From Myxococcus llanfairpwllgwyngyllgogerychwyrndrobwllllantysiliogogogochensis (lineage in GTDB: Bacteria > Myxococcota > Myxococcia > Myxococcales > Myxococcaceae): a DNA stretch of 52,634 nt. Each line of letters starts with the position of its first letter. Position 1 is the stretch's first letter. The stretch lies in the NCBI RefSeq assembly GCF_006636215.1, contig NZ_VIFM01000053.1, positions 1 to 52,634 on the forward strand, read 5' to 3'. The notes under the pieces are model-generated. The model was not told the DNA's origin and searched no databases. It was given only the letters and a program-made list of their open reading frames with translations. The translations under genes were made by a program, and so were the position numbers. Of the stretch, positions 17,035 to 25,412 are shown piece by piece.

Positions 17035-17682
17035 ATGACGCTCCCGGTGGCGCCCTCCCTCCCCCGGCTCGTCGTCATCACCGACTGGCGTCTGCCGCGC
17101 GAGCGGCTCCTGGGCGCGCTGAGCCGCGCGCTCGAGGCGGGCCCTGACGTCGCGGTCCAGCACCGCCATCCCGAGTCCTCCGGTCGTCGCTTCCTCGAGA
17201 ACGCCCGGGTCCTCGCCGCGCTCTGCCGGACACGAGGCAATCCCCTGTTCGTCAATGGCCGGCTGGACGTGGCCCTGCTCGTGGGCGCGCACCTGCATCT
17301 GCCCTCGGACGGCCCCACACCCGGGGACGTCCGCCCTCACCTGCCCCCAGGCCGGCTCATCAGCCTGGCCGTCCATGACGAGCGCGAGGCTCGCGCGGCG
17401 CGCGGCGCGGACCTGGCCCTGGTGAGCCCCGTGTTCGCCCCCGGCTCCAAGCCCGGGGACACCCGGACAACGCTCGGCCCCGAGGGCTTCCTCGCGCTCA
17501 CGGCGGGGCTGCCCTGTCCCGCGTTGGCGCTCGGAGGAATCACCGAGGAGAGGGCGAGCAGGCTCACCGGCGCGGCGGGCTTCGCCGTCATCTCCTCCGT
17601 GCTGGAAGCCGAGGACCCGGCCCAGGCGGCGCGAGCACTGCTGGCCGCGTGCGCGCCCCGGGCTATGCTGCGCGTCCCGTGA
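17035..17682 (+). CDS. TenI-like thiazole tautomerase / ThiE-family protein
   Basis: The product is 215 aa of the ThiE/TenI barrel family. ThiE active-site residues are missing: the VQLREK lysine region is VQHRHP and the VND motif is VNGR (residues 73-76). Instead NGRLDVAL, LPS (89-91) and the His in AVHD (His114) match TenI, which aromatises the ThiG product in B. subtilis. The C-terminal SPVF and ALGGIT motifs are kept. Following thiS and thiG directly, a thiazole role is more likely than thiamine phosphate synthase. Its stop overlaps the next GTG (GTGA). Confidence 0.7.
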   Translation: MTLPVAPSLPRLVVITDWRLPRERLLGALSRALEAGPDVAVQHRHPESSGRRFLENARVLAALCRTRGNPLFVNGRLDVALLVGAHLHLPSDGPTPGDVRPHLPPGRLISLAVHDEREARAARGADLALVSPVFAPGSKPGDTRTTLGPEGFLALTAGLPCPALALGGITEERASRLTGAAGFAVISSVLEAEDPAQAARALLAACAPRAMLRVP

Positions 17683-18707
17683 CTTCGCCCTCCTCCGTCT
17701 CCGAGCTGCGCCCCCTGGCCCTGGGGGAGTTGATTGACCGTGCCGTGACCTTCTGGCGCGGCCACCTCAAGCCCCTCTTCGTGTTGAACCTCGGCTACTC
17801 GCTGGTCGGCTTCATCGCGACCAAGGCCACGCTCCAGCTGACGCGCTGGCTGACGCCCATGCTCTATGTGACGGACAAGGACGCCGTCACCAAGGAGGCG
17901 CCCTTCGAGATGCTGGGGCAGGCGAGTCTGTCGCTGGTCCTCTGGTCTGGCCTGTTCATGTTCCTCATCTGGAGCTACTGGCTGACCACGGTGGCGACCG
18001 CGCGCTACGTGCTGTCCGCGCAGTTGGGCACGCCCGTGAGCCCCGCGGACGGCCTTCGCCGGGGCCTGTCCAAGGTGGGCGCGGTGACGGGAGCCTTCCT
18101 GTTGTCGGTGGGGTGGTCGACCCTGGTGACGCTGGTCGCGAGCATCCCCGGAACCGTGCTGATGGTGGCCGGTGGTATCGCCACGGCGATGGACTCCCAG
18201 GTGCTGGGCATCGTGCTGCTGGTGGCGGGCGGACTGCTGCTGGCCCTGGGCATGCTCGGAGCAATCCTCTGGTACTTCCTGCGCTTCCTGCTGCTGCCTC
18301 CCGTGCTCGCCATGGAAGACCTGGGGGCCTGGGGCGCCTTCACGCGCTCGGGAGCGATGCTGTCCGGACGCGTGGAGCCGGGCTTCCTGGGACGGGTGAT
18401 GGTGCGCGGGATGATTCTCTTCACCGTGGTGAGCCTCATCCTCTTCTCGGTGCACCTGCTCTTCGGCATCCCCGCGTGGCTGGTGATGCTGCCGTATGGG
18501 AACCCCTTCTCGGCGGAGACCATGGCGCGCACGCCGCAGCTCCTGCTGGTGCCCGTGGAGATCCTCCAGGTGGCGGCGCAGTCCTTCTTCTCCCCCGTCA
18601 ACTTCGTCGTCTGCTCGTTCTTCTACCTGGACCTGCGCGTGCGCCGGGAAGCCCTGGACCTGGAGCAGCGACTGGGCACCGAGCCGTCGCCGCCCCTCGC
18701 CGCCTGA
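17679..18707 (+). CDS. multi-pass membrane protein
   Basis: The product is 342 aa with about six or seven hydrophobic helices. The N-terminus (RPLALGELIDRAVTFWRGHL) resembles membrane proteins with a leading amphipathic helix, as in glycerophosphodiester phosphodiesterase-type membrane domains. The start is a GTG overlapping the stop of the TenI-like gene by four bases. Another GTG 30 bases upstream is less likely. It is followed after 24 bases by the DUF4129 gene and is probably its partner. Function unknown. Confidence 0.75.
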   Translation: MTSPSSVSELRPLALGELIDRAVTFWRGHLKPLFVLNLGYSLVGFIATKATLQLTRWLTPMLYVTDKDAVTKEAPFEMLGQASLSLVLWSGLFMFLIWSYWLTTVATARYVLSAQLGTPVSPADGLRRGLSKVGAVTGAFLLSVGWSTLVTLVASIPGTVLMVAGGIATAMDSQVLGIVLLVAGGLLLALGMLGAILWYFLRFLLLPPVLAMEDLGAWGAFTRSGAMLSGRVEPGFLGRVMVRGMILFTVVSLILFSVHLLFGIPAWLVMLPYGNPFSAETMARTPQLLLVPVEILQVAAQSFFSPVNFVVCSFFYLDLRVRREALDLEQRLGTEPSPPLAA

Positions 18708-18731
18708 CGCCACCCGCTCGCGAGTTCCTTC

Positions 18732-19628
18732 GTGCCAAGCCTGCCCCTCCTGCTGCTGCTGGCCTCGCTGCCGTGTGACGACCGCGAGGCCACCGCGCGC
18801 GCCCTCGAAGAGACCGCCAGGTCCCGCCCCGCGGAGGTCTCCTCGGCCGTGGAGGAGCTGGGACGGCGCATGGGTGGCATGCCCCTGCCCCCCGCGGACG
18901 AGGACGCCACCGCGCCCGAGCGGGCCCGACAGGTGGCGGACTTCCTGGAGCAGGCCTGCGCGCTGGAGAAGCACGCGGCCACGTCGGAGGAGGCCCTCAC
19001 GGACCTCTCTGGAGAGGAGCGCGAGCGACTCAAGGCCGTGCTCGACCGACCCGAGTTCTCCCGGGCCCGACAGCGCCACGGCGACGTCGTGAAGCAACTG
19101 CTGCGCAAGCTGGAGGCGTGGCTGGAGGGCCTGTTCGAATCACGCGAGGCCCAGGGCTTCGCGGTGGCGACGCGCGCGGTGATGCTGGGCTTCGCGATAG
19201 CGATGGTGTTGTGGGGCGCACTGAAGTTGCGCTCGCTGCGCCTGCGCCGGAACGTCGTGCGCCCGGGAGCCGCCGAGCCCGGCGCGCCGTTGGTGCTGGA
19301 CGCTCCACCGGAGCACCTGAAGCGGGCCCGCTCGGCGTTGGCCGCAGACTCGCGCGAGGCGATTCGCGAGGCCTTGTTGGCCATGCTGTCCTCGCTGGAA
19401 GAGCGACGGCTGGCCCGTCCGGACCGGGTGAAGACCAATCGCGAACTGGCGGCGGAGCTTCCCGCGCGAGGAGCCCCCGCCTCCATCACCCGGGAGGTCG
19501 AACGACTGGTGACCTGGTACGACGCCGCCTTCTACTCGCTGACACCCGTGCCGGAAGCAGAGGCCACGCGGTTCGTCGAGTCGGTGGAGCGACTGCACGG
19601 GACGCTGGGCACGGAGGTCGCGGCATGA
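18732..19628 (+). CDS. DUF4129-domain membrane protein
   Basis: The product is 298 aa starting at GTG. The N-terminal hydrophobic segment contains SLPC and may be a signal peptide. A helical extracytoplasmic region follows, then one membrane helix (ATRAVMLGFAIAMVLWGAL) and a cytoplasmic C-terminal DUF4129 region (RVKTNRELAAEL, LVTWYDAAFYSL). DUF4129 is usually encoded with MoxR ATPase, DUF58, DUF4350 and transglutaminase genes. Here DUF4350 follows, but no MoxR or DUF58 gene is nearby. Confidence 0.8.
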   Translation: MPSLPLLLLLASLPCDDREATARALEETARSRPAEVSSAVEELGRRMGGMPLPPADEDATAPERARQVADFLEQACALEKHAATSEEALTDLSGEERERLKAVLDRPEFSRARQRHGDVVKQLLRKLEAWLEGLFESREAQGFAVATRAVMLGFAIAMVLWGALKLRSLRLRRNVVRPGAAEPGAPLVLDAPPEHLKRARSALAADSREAIREALLAMLSSLEERRLARPDRVKTNRELAAELPARGAPASITREVERLVTWYDAAFYSLTPVPEAEATRFVESVERLHGTLGTEVAA

Positions 19629-19690
19629 GCCTCACGAGTCCTCCCGGTAAAAAGGACCGACCTACCGGGACGCGGGAGCGTGCCTCATGA
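19625..19690 (+). CDS. 21-aa micro-ORF bridging two genes
   Basis: The ATG overlaps the stop of the DUF4129 gene (ATGA) and its own TGA overlaps the ATG of the DUF4350 gene (ATGA). It fills the 58-base gap exactly and encodes a basic, polar peptide (MSLTSPPGKKDRPTG...). It could pass ribosomes from one gene to the next (translational coupling) or simply be chance. The DUF4350 start also has its own GGGAG nine bases upstream. Confidence 0.4.
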   Translation: MSLTSPPGKKDRPTGTRERAS

Positions 19691-20871
19691 AGAACGCGCG
19701 GACCGTGGCGGTCTTCGGCCTGCTCATCGCGCTCGCGCTGGCGATGGGCCTCTCCACGAGCCGGGAGGCCCCCGACTCACCCATTGCCTCCGTGGAGAAC
19801 CCGGGACCTCAAGGCGCACGCGCGCTCTTCCTGTTCCTGCGCGAGGAGGGACGCGCCGTGAGCACCCAGCTCACCTCGCTGGAGTCGCTCGCCTCCGGGA
19901 CACGCACCCTGGTGCTGGCGGCGCCCACGGGCCGCCCCGTGTCCGAGGAGGAAGTGCGCGCAGTGGAGGGCTTCGTCCAGGAAGGCGGCACGCTGGTGTA
20001 CCTGTCGACGCGCGAGCTCGGCATGCACCAGGCCGCGCTGGAGACGTGGCTGCGGCTCGACGAGGGGCCGCTCCTGCCCGCGAGTGAGCGAGGCCTGTCC
20101 ACGGACCTGGCGGATGCGGGCGGCACCACGGTGGACGTGTGGCTGGGCGCGGGCCCGTTCCGGGGGCTGACGGCCCTTCGCATGTCACAGGACCGGGGGC
20201 TGCGCATGGACCACCCGGACGCGGTGCCCCTCGCCGGACTCGGTGGCGCGGTGGCCGTGTGGCGACGCGCGCTTGGCAAGGGTGAGGTCTACGTCCTCGC
20301 TGGCGCGGACGTGCTGGAGAATCGTCGCCTGGAGCTGCTGGACAACGCGCGCCTGTGGAACGCGCTCGCCGCGCGCGGTCCGCTCGTCATCGACGAGTAC
20401 CACCACCAGCTCGCGCCCCCACCGCCCCTGTCGCGTGGCATCTGGGTCTTCGTCGCGCAGGTGCTGGCCGTGGGAGGTGTGTACGTTCTTTCCCGTGGCA
20501 CGCGCTTTGGCGCCCCCAGGCCCGTGCTCGTGGAGAAACACCGCTCCGCCCTGGAGTACGTGCGCAGCATGGGCTGGCTCATGCGCCGCTCAAAGGTGGA
20601 GAAGGACCTGCTTCCAGAACTCGACAAGGCGCTCCGCCAGCGGTTGCAGGAACGCCTGGGCATCTCCCCTGCCCTGGAGGACGCGGAAGCCGCGCGACTG
20701 CTCGAGGAGAATGGCGGCATCCCCGCCTCGCACTACCTGGAGGCGAAGGCGGAGCTCACCCGTCTGCTCACGCAGCCCACCATCCGGCCCTCGGACTACG
20801 CGCGCGTGGCCCGTCTCTATGCGCACCTGGAGCGCACCGTGACGGGACGACAGTCCCTCATCCGCGCGTGA
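19687..20871 (+). CDS. DUF4350-domain membrane protein
   Basis: The product is 394 aa. An N-terminal membrane anchor (VAVFGLLIALALAMGLS) is followed by a DUF4350-type, GATase1-like domain: GARALFLFLREEG, TLVLAAPTGRPVSEEE, FVQEGGTLVYLS and VIDEYHH. A second membrane helix (IWVFVAQVLAVGGVYVL) and a helical cytoplasmic tail complete it. Such proteins occur in MoxR/DUF58/transglutaminase operons involved in envelope or stress functions. It is the last gene of the plus-strand run from thiS. Confidence 0.8.
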   Translation: MKNARTVAVFGLLIALALAMGLSTSREAPDSPIASVENPGPQGARALFLFLREEGRAVSTQLTSLESLASGTRTLVLAAPTGRPVSEEEVRAVEGFVQEGGTLVYLSTRELGMHQAALETWLRLDEGPLLPASERGLSTDLADAGGTTVDVWLGAGPFRGLTALRMSQDRGLRMDHPDAVPLAGLGGAVAVWRRALGKGEVYVLAGADVLENRRLELLDNARLWNALAARGPLVIDEYHHQLAPPPPLSRGIWVFVAQVLAVGGVYVLSRGTRFGAPRPVLVEKHRSALEYVRSMGWLMRRSKVEKDLLPELDKALRQRLQERLGISPALEDAEAARLLEENGGIPASHYLEAKAELTRLLTQPTIRPSDYARVARLYAHLERTVTGRQSLIRA

Positions 20872-20887
20872 GCCACCTCACACACGC

Positions 20888-20924
20888 GCGGCGGTGACGG
20901 CCCCGAAGAGCCCCTCACCGCCGC
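20888..20924. terminator. hairpin between convergent genes
   Basis: A perfect 10-bp inverted repeat (GCGGCGGTGA / TCACCGCCGC) with a 17-base loop lies between genes ending at 20871 (plus) and 20944 (minus). It has no T-tract. It probably serves both transcripts. Confidence 0.5.
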
Positions 20925-20943
20925 ATGGACGTGGTGCCGCGAT

Positions 20944-22146
20944 TCAGAGTGTCTTGCCGGCCGCCACCATCGCCGAGCCCACGTGGTGGCGAATCTCCTC
21001 CACGCGCGCATCCCAGCTCTCGTTGAAGATCTTCTCGGCGCGCTCGCGATTGGGCCCGGGGCCGTCCGCGAGGCACTCGCCCACCTTCTTCACGAAGTCC
21101 TCCGTCGAGGTGGCGATCTTGCACAGCCCCACCTTGCGGACCTCCGGCAGGTCCGTGGACACCACCGGCAGGCCGGAGGCCAGGTACTCGCGCACCTTGA
21201 GCGGGTTGGCGTTCAGCGTGAGCTCGCTGATCTTGAACGGCATCAGCGCCACGTCGAAGGCCCGGCTGTAGCCCGGCAGGTCCGCGTACGATTTGCGGCC
21301 GAGCATGTGGATGTTGGGCTCGGCCCGCAGCTTCGAGTCGTCACAGTCCGGCGTCGTCTTGCCGATGATGACCACCGAGCCCTTCGGGTGCGCCCGCGCC
21401 GTCGCGATGATGGCTTCCTGGTCCACCCAGTCCGCCACCAGCCCGAAGAAGCCGATGAGGGGCTTGGGCAGGCGCGCGATGTCCTCGGGGATGCGCGTGG
21501 TGGCGTCGCACGCCTTCACGAAGTGACGGAAGTCCGTGCCGTGCCGCACCAGCACCGTGCGCGGGTTGACGCGGGACTTGTTGTCCCGGAGCCGCTCCGC
21601 GGAGGTGATGCAGATATCCGCGCGGCGCAGCAGCCGGTCCTCGAGCTCCGCGATGTGACGGCCGTTGGTGTCGCTGAAGGCGGAGAACTCGTCCACACAG
21701 TGGTAGACGACGAACTCCTCGCCCAGCGTGCCCGACACGGGCGCGGACGCGGGCAGGAAGCTCCAGGAGATGGGCCGCTGGAAGCCCAGCTGCTTCATCG
21801 CCCGGCGCACCTGGAGCCGCAGCAGCTCGCGATTGGCGCCCCGCACCAGCTCATTGCCGTAGAACGGAATCGCCAGCGGCGACAGGACATGGAGGTTGGG
21901 CTCCACCTCGCGCAGGCCCTGCGTGAAGCGCTCCAGCTTGCTGAAGATGCGCTTCACGTCGTGCGCGTTCGCCTTCGGCGCGCGGTTGCCAATGCTGTTC
22001 ACCCAGAGGATGCGGTTGTCCCGGGAGAGGATCCGCATGATGTGGACCTTCGACAGCGGGTCCCCATCCCAGTCGTTGGAGAACACCACCAGATCGCGCC
22101 CCCGGAGGGCCCGGCGCGACATATCCAAGTCATCACTGCGCCGCAT
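20944..22146 (-). CDS. GT4-family glycosyltransferase
   Basis: The product is 400 aa with no signal peptide. It has a GT-B layout. The N-terminal half includes RDLVVFSNDWDGDP and VYHCVDEFSAF. The C-terminal nucleotide-sugar half has PLIGFFGLVADWVDQE, HMLGRKSYADLPGYSRAFDVALMPF, the conserved Asn-Pro-Lys (ANPLKVREYLASGLPVVS) and TDLPEV. It would add a sugar to a lipid-linked repeat unit at the cytoplasmic membrane face. AGGAG lies 11 bases upstream. It is last in the minus-strand polysaccharide cluster. Donor and acceptor are unknown. Confidence 0.9.
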   Translation of the reverse strand: MRRSDDLDMSRRALRGRDLVVFSNDWDGDPLSKVHIMRILSRDNRILWVNSIGNRAPKANAHDVKRIFSKLERFTQGLREVEPNLHVLSPLAIPFYGNELVRGANRELLRLQVRRAMKQLGFQRPISWSFLPASAPVSGTLGEEFVVYHCVDEFSAFSDTNGRHIAELEDRLLRRADICITSAERLRDNKSRVNPRTVLVRHGTDFRHFVKACDATTRIPEDIARLPKPLIGFFGLVADWVDQEAIIATARAHPKGSVVIIGKTTPDCDDSKLRAEPNIHMLGRKSYADLPGYSRAFDVALMPFKISELTLNANPLKVREYLASGLPVVSTDLPEVRKVGLCKIATSTEDFVKKVGECLADGPGPNRERAEKIFNESWDARVEEIRHHVGSAMVAAGKTL

Positions 22147-22209
22147 CTCTCTTCTCTCCTGTGTCGAACATCCTCGCGGTCTCCCCGCGAGTGGAAAATG
22201 GAATGACGC

Positions 22210-23271
22210 TCACCACGTCACGGGCACCGGTCTGACCGGCGCGGGCCGGGGTGACAACGCCTCATACATGTCGAGCAACACCGGCCCCACGTCGGGAGAG
22301 GCCACGCGCAGGGGGCCCGCCGCCACCGCCTCGCGGACAGTCGCGGCGAGCGACGTCGCGTCCCCCGCGCGGAAGAGCCGCGTCCCCTCGGGCCGCTCAC
22401 ACACGTCGCTGGCCACGCAGGGCACGCCCAGGGCCAGCGCCTCTCGCACGGAGATGGAGTCACCATCATGCGTGGTGGGTCGCAGGAAGACGTCGCTCCG
22501 GGCGATGAGCCCCAGCGCCGCCGGATGATCCAGCTCCCCCAGCGGCTCCAGCGGACCCGCCACACCCAGCTCGCGCGCGTCGCGGAGGAAGTCCTCGGAG
22601 TCGGTGCCCGGACCGAACAACGCCAGGCCCACTCCCCGGTGGGACTCCGTCAGCAGCCGCAAGGCGCGAAACGCGAGCTTGCGCCCGTAGACCGGCGACG
22701 GATGGTGCGCCATCACCAGCAACGGGCGGCGACGCGCACGCGCGGCCTCGACTCGCACCGGCACGGCCCCCGCCTGAACCTGCGAGGCACAGAAGGCCGG
22801 GTGGACCAGGAGCTTCTCTTCCGGAATGCCACACGACACGAGCGCATCGCGCACCGCCGCGGACACCGCGATGATGCGCGAGTAGCCCGCGAGCGCCACC
22901 CGCGCGAAGGCCCGCCGAGAGGGCGCCGCCGCGAGGTAGTCGGGCAACAGCCCCGAGTGCAGGGTGATGAAGCGGGGGGCGCGTGCCCCCGGCGGACTGC
23001 CCACCGCCGCCGCGAGCAGCCAGGCCTTGGGGTTGTTCCCGCTGGTGTGGACATGAACCGTCCACCCCGAGGCGAGAAACCCGGTCAGCCTGAGGGCGAA
23101 GTGCGCGGGGCCTCGCATCGGGAGTACGTCCGGAACCGGCCGGCCGCCCTTCCCGATGTCCAGCACCTTCGCTTCGACCTCACGGCTGCGCAGGAAGCGG
23201 TGAAGTTGTTGAACGTGAATCGCCACGCCGCCGAAAGGCGGAGGATGGTCGCCAACCAGGAGCACACGCAT
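22210..23271 (-). CDS. GT4-family glycosyltransferase
   Basis: The product is 353 aa. The N-terminal GDHPPPFGGVAIHVQQL motif is typical of GT4 enzymes. The C-terminal domain has MAHHPSPVYGRK, LGELDHPAALGLIARSDVFLRPT and DSISVREALALGVPCVASD, the E-x7-E-like donor-binding region. It would extend the same saccharide repeat as the neighbouring transferase. It lies eight bases after the acetyltransferase gene, so it is in the same transcript. No strong Shine-Dalgarno site. Confidence 0.9.
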   Translation of the reverse strand: MRVLLVGDHPPPFGGVAIHVQQLHRFLRSREVEAKVLDIGKGGRPVPDVLPMRGPAHFALRLTGFLASGWTVHVHTSGNNPKAWLLAAAVGSPPGARAPRFITLHSGLLPDYLAAAPSRRAFARVALAGYSRIIAVSAAVRDALVSCGIPEEKLLVHPAFCASQVQAGAVPVRVEAARARRRPLLVMAHHPSPVYGRKLAFRALRLLTESHRGVGLALFGPGTDSEDFLRDARELGVAGPLEPLGELDHPAALGLIARSDVFLRPTTHDGDSISVREALALGVPCVASDVCERPEGTRLFRAGDATSLAATVREAVAAGPLRVASPDVGPVLLDMYEALSPRPAPVRPVPVTW

Positions 23272-23279
23272 GGGGAGCC

Positions 23280-23798
23280 CTATCGAGGAACGGACGCCGA
23301 CGGAGGCACCGCCGACAGGGGCGAGCGTCGGGGCAACAACCCCATCTCCCGCTGATACGTGGTGAGTGGATCAGGGTCCTGCCGGATGATCCGCGCCGGA
23401 ATGCCCGCCACGACAGTGCCTGGCGCCACGTCCTTGAGCACCACGGCATTGGCCCCGATGACGGCGAAGTCGCCAATCTGGATGTTGCCGAGAATCTTGG
23501 CGCCCGCGCCGACCCGCACGTAGTCACCGATGACGGGAGCACCCTCGAGCCCCGAGCGCCCGCCAATCGTCACCTGCTGGGAGATGAGGCAGTGCCGCCC
23601 AATCTTCGCCGCCTTGTGGATGACGACGCCGATTCCGCCGTACCCCAGCTGCGTCCCCTCGCCGATGTCGGCCTCGTCCGGAACGTAGGAGCTGTGAAGG
23701 TAGTAGATGGCCTTTCGCAGCAAGGCCGGGAGCAAGGGAACCCCTTTCAGCCTCAGGCCGCGAGCCACCCGGTACAACGTCATCGCATCGACACCCAT
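23280..23798 (-). CDS. serine acetyltransferase-like hexapeptide enzyme
   Basis: The product is 172 aa. Left-handed beta-helix hexapeptide repeats run from residue 40 (ADIGEGTQLGYGGIGVVIH, IGRHCLISQQVTIGG, IGDYVRVGAGAKILG, IGDFAVIGANAVVLKDV), with the C-terminal VVAGIPARII typical of the SAT/CysE family. In this setting it is probably an O-acetyltransferase acting on the polysaccharide rather than a cysteine-biosynthesis enzyme, because it lacks the long CysE N-terminus. GGGAGG six bases upstream fixes the start, 57 bases inside the longer frame. Confidence 0.9.
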   Translation of the reverse strand: MGVDAMTLYRVARGLRLKGVPLLPALLRKAIYYLHSSYVPDEADIGEGTQLGYGGIGVVIHKAAKIGRHCLISQQVTIGGRSGLEGAPVIGDYVRVGAGAKILGNIQIGDFAVIGANAVVLKDVAPGTVVAGIPARIIRQDPDPLTTYQREMGLLPRRSPLSAVPPSASVPR

Positions 23799-23891
23799 CC
23801 ACGCCTCCCTGACCCAACCGCGCGACGGGGTGGAACCTAGGTACCGGCCCCCCAAGTGGGAAGTAGGCCCTCAAGCGCCACCCGGATTTCC

Positions 23892-25412
23892 TCAAGCCGT
23901 CCTACGAGGCCTCAACCCCGCGAGCACCGTGAGCGGCCGCACACCCGCGGCGTACAGCACCCCCACGTAGCCCACGCAGAACAGCACCCCGGCCACCGCC
24001 AGCGGCAACACGCGCCAGAAGAAGCCCGTCGGCAGCTGCATCCACGCGCCCTGTGCGCCCGCCCTCAACAGGAAGACCGCCAGGCCCGCCGCGCCCGCCG
24101 CGAGCGCGGAGCGCCCCAGCGCCTGCCAGGGAATGATGTCCACCAGCTGGAGCTGGCGTCGGGGAGTGGACAGCGCCGCCGGAACCCGCACGAGCAGCAT
24201 CGCCTTGCCCACCACCTCCGCCACCGCCCAGGAGCCAATGCCTCCCATCAACCCCAGGTGCTTCACCCCGAGGATGACCAACGGCACCGTCACCGCCGCC
24301 TTCACCGCGTACGAGACGAAGATGGCCCGGGTCAGCCCCCGCGCCCGCAGCGTCCCATCCATGGGGAGGATGGAGAGCACCACCCCCAGCACGCTGACGC
24401 GGAAGACAGGCACCGCGGGCAGGAACGTCTCGCCGAACAGCGCGCCGATGAACTCCGGCGCCGCCGCGAAGAGGAACGCCGCGAACGGAAGAAAGACATA
24501 CGCCAGCCGACCGGCCGCGTCTCGGAACGCATCCACGCCCTCTTCCAGGCGGCCCTCGCGCTCCAGCTCCCCCAGGCGCACCATCAGCACCTCGCTGGTG
24601 GGCGTGTAGAGCAGGTCCACCACCGGAAGCTGGAAACACCCCACCCTGTACAGCGCGTAGAGCGCCGGCGCCACCGCGCCCGCCACCGCGTACAGGTGCG
24701 CGTTCTGTTGCGGAATGGCCAACAACATGGCCGCGCCAAAGGGCGCCGAGTAGGCCAGCTGCGCGCGAAACAGCGACGCGCTGGCCAGCGGCCCCGTGGA
24801 ACCCCTGAGCGAGACGACCCACGTCGCCACGAACCGCAGCGCCGCGAAGACGGCCACCGCCACCATCATCCCGTGCAGCGACGCGCCCAGCAGGGGCGGC
24901 ACCACCATCACCGCCGCGCGCACCGCGTCTGAAATCAGATACACGCAGGCCGATGCGCGCGTGCGCCCCTGCGCCGTGAGCGACACCTCCAGCGGGAAGC
25001 TGCCCAGGAGGAACGCTGTATAGGCCGCGAGCGCCCCCCGGTACTCCAGCAACGCCGGATTGGAGAACCACGCCGCCACCGGGCCCAGCAAGACATAGAC
25101 AAGCACCGCGCCCAGCAGGCCCGCACCGGACATGAACAGCAGCGTCTGTCCCAGGTAGGGCCGCTTCTCGCTGGTGCGCGGAAGGAAGTAATAAAGGCTC
25201 TGCACCACGCCAAAAGGCAGCACGTAATACAGCGTCGTGGCGATGAGGAAGAGCTGGTAATAAGTACCGTACTCGTCCAGGTGCAGCACCCGGGCGAGGA
25301 CGAGTGGAATGGACAGCGTCAACCCGGCGGTGAACAACCGGGCCAACACCAGGGGGCCGGCGCGTCCGAGGAATGAATTCCCAGACGCGGCCGACGAGCC
25401 ACCTCCGCTCAC
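23892..25412 (-). CDS. Wzx-type polysaccharide flippase
   Basis: The product is 506 aa with about 12-14 membrane helices. It has the N-terminal GPLVLARLFTAGLTLSIPLVLARVL and a YGTYYQL stretch typical of the polysaccharide transporter/MOP family. It would move lipid-linked repeat units across the inner membrane. The start is a GTG overlapping the deacetylase stop by four bases, with AAGGAGG just upstream. The long frame to 25532 is overlap only. The neighbours match the M. xanthus spore-coat flippase (WzxS) locus as I remember it; the symbol is left blank because that is from memory. Confidence 0.9.
   Translation of the reverse strand: MSGGGSSAASGNSFLGRAGPLVLARLFTAGLTLSIPLVLARVLHLDEYGTYYQLFLIATTLYYVLPFGVVQSLYYFLPRTSEKRPYLGQTLLFMSGAGLLGAVLVYVLLGPVAAWFSNPALLEYRGALAAYTAFLLGSFPLEVSLTAQGRTRASACVYLISDAVRAAVMVVPPLLGASLHGMMVAVAVFAALRFVATWVVSLRGSTGPLASASLFRAQLAYSAPFGAAMLLAIPQQNAHLYAVAGAVAPALYALYRVGCFQLPVVDLLYTPTSEVLMVRLGELEREGRLEEGVDAFRDAAGRLAYVFLPFAAFLFAAAPEFIGALFGETFLPAVPVFRVSVLGVVLSILPMDGTLRARGLTRAIFVSYAVKAAVTVPLVILGVKHLGLMGGIGSWAVAEVVGKAMLLVRVPAALSTPRRQLQLVDIIPWQALGRSALAAGAAGLAVFLLRAGAQGAWMQLPTGFFWRVLPLAVAGVLFCVGYVGVLYAAGVRPLTVLAGLRPRRTA

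Noticed and set aside
17337-19097. 586-codon open frame on the minus strand
   Set aside because: It is antisense to the TenI-like, membrane and DUF4129 genes. The product is a low-complexity His/Gln/Gly/Arg sequence with no motif.
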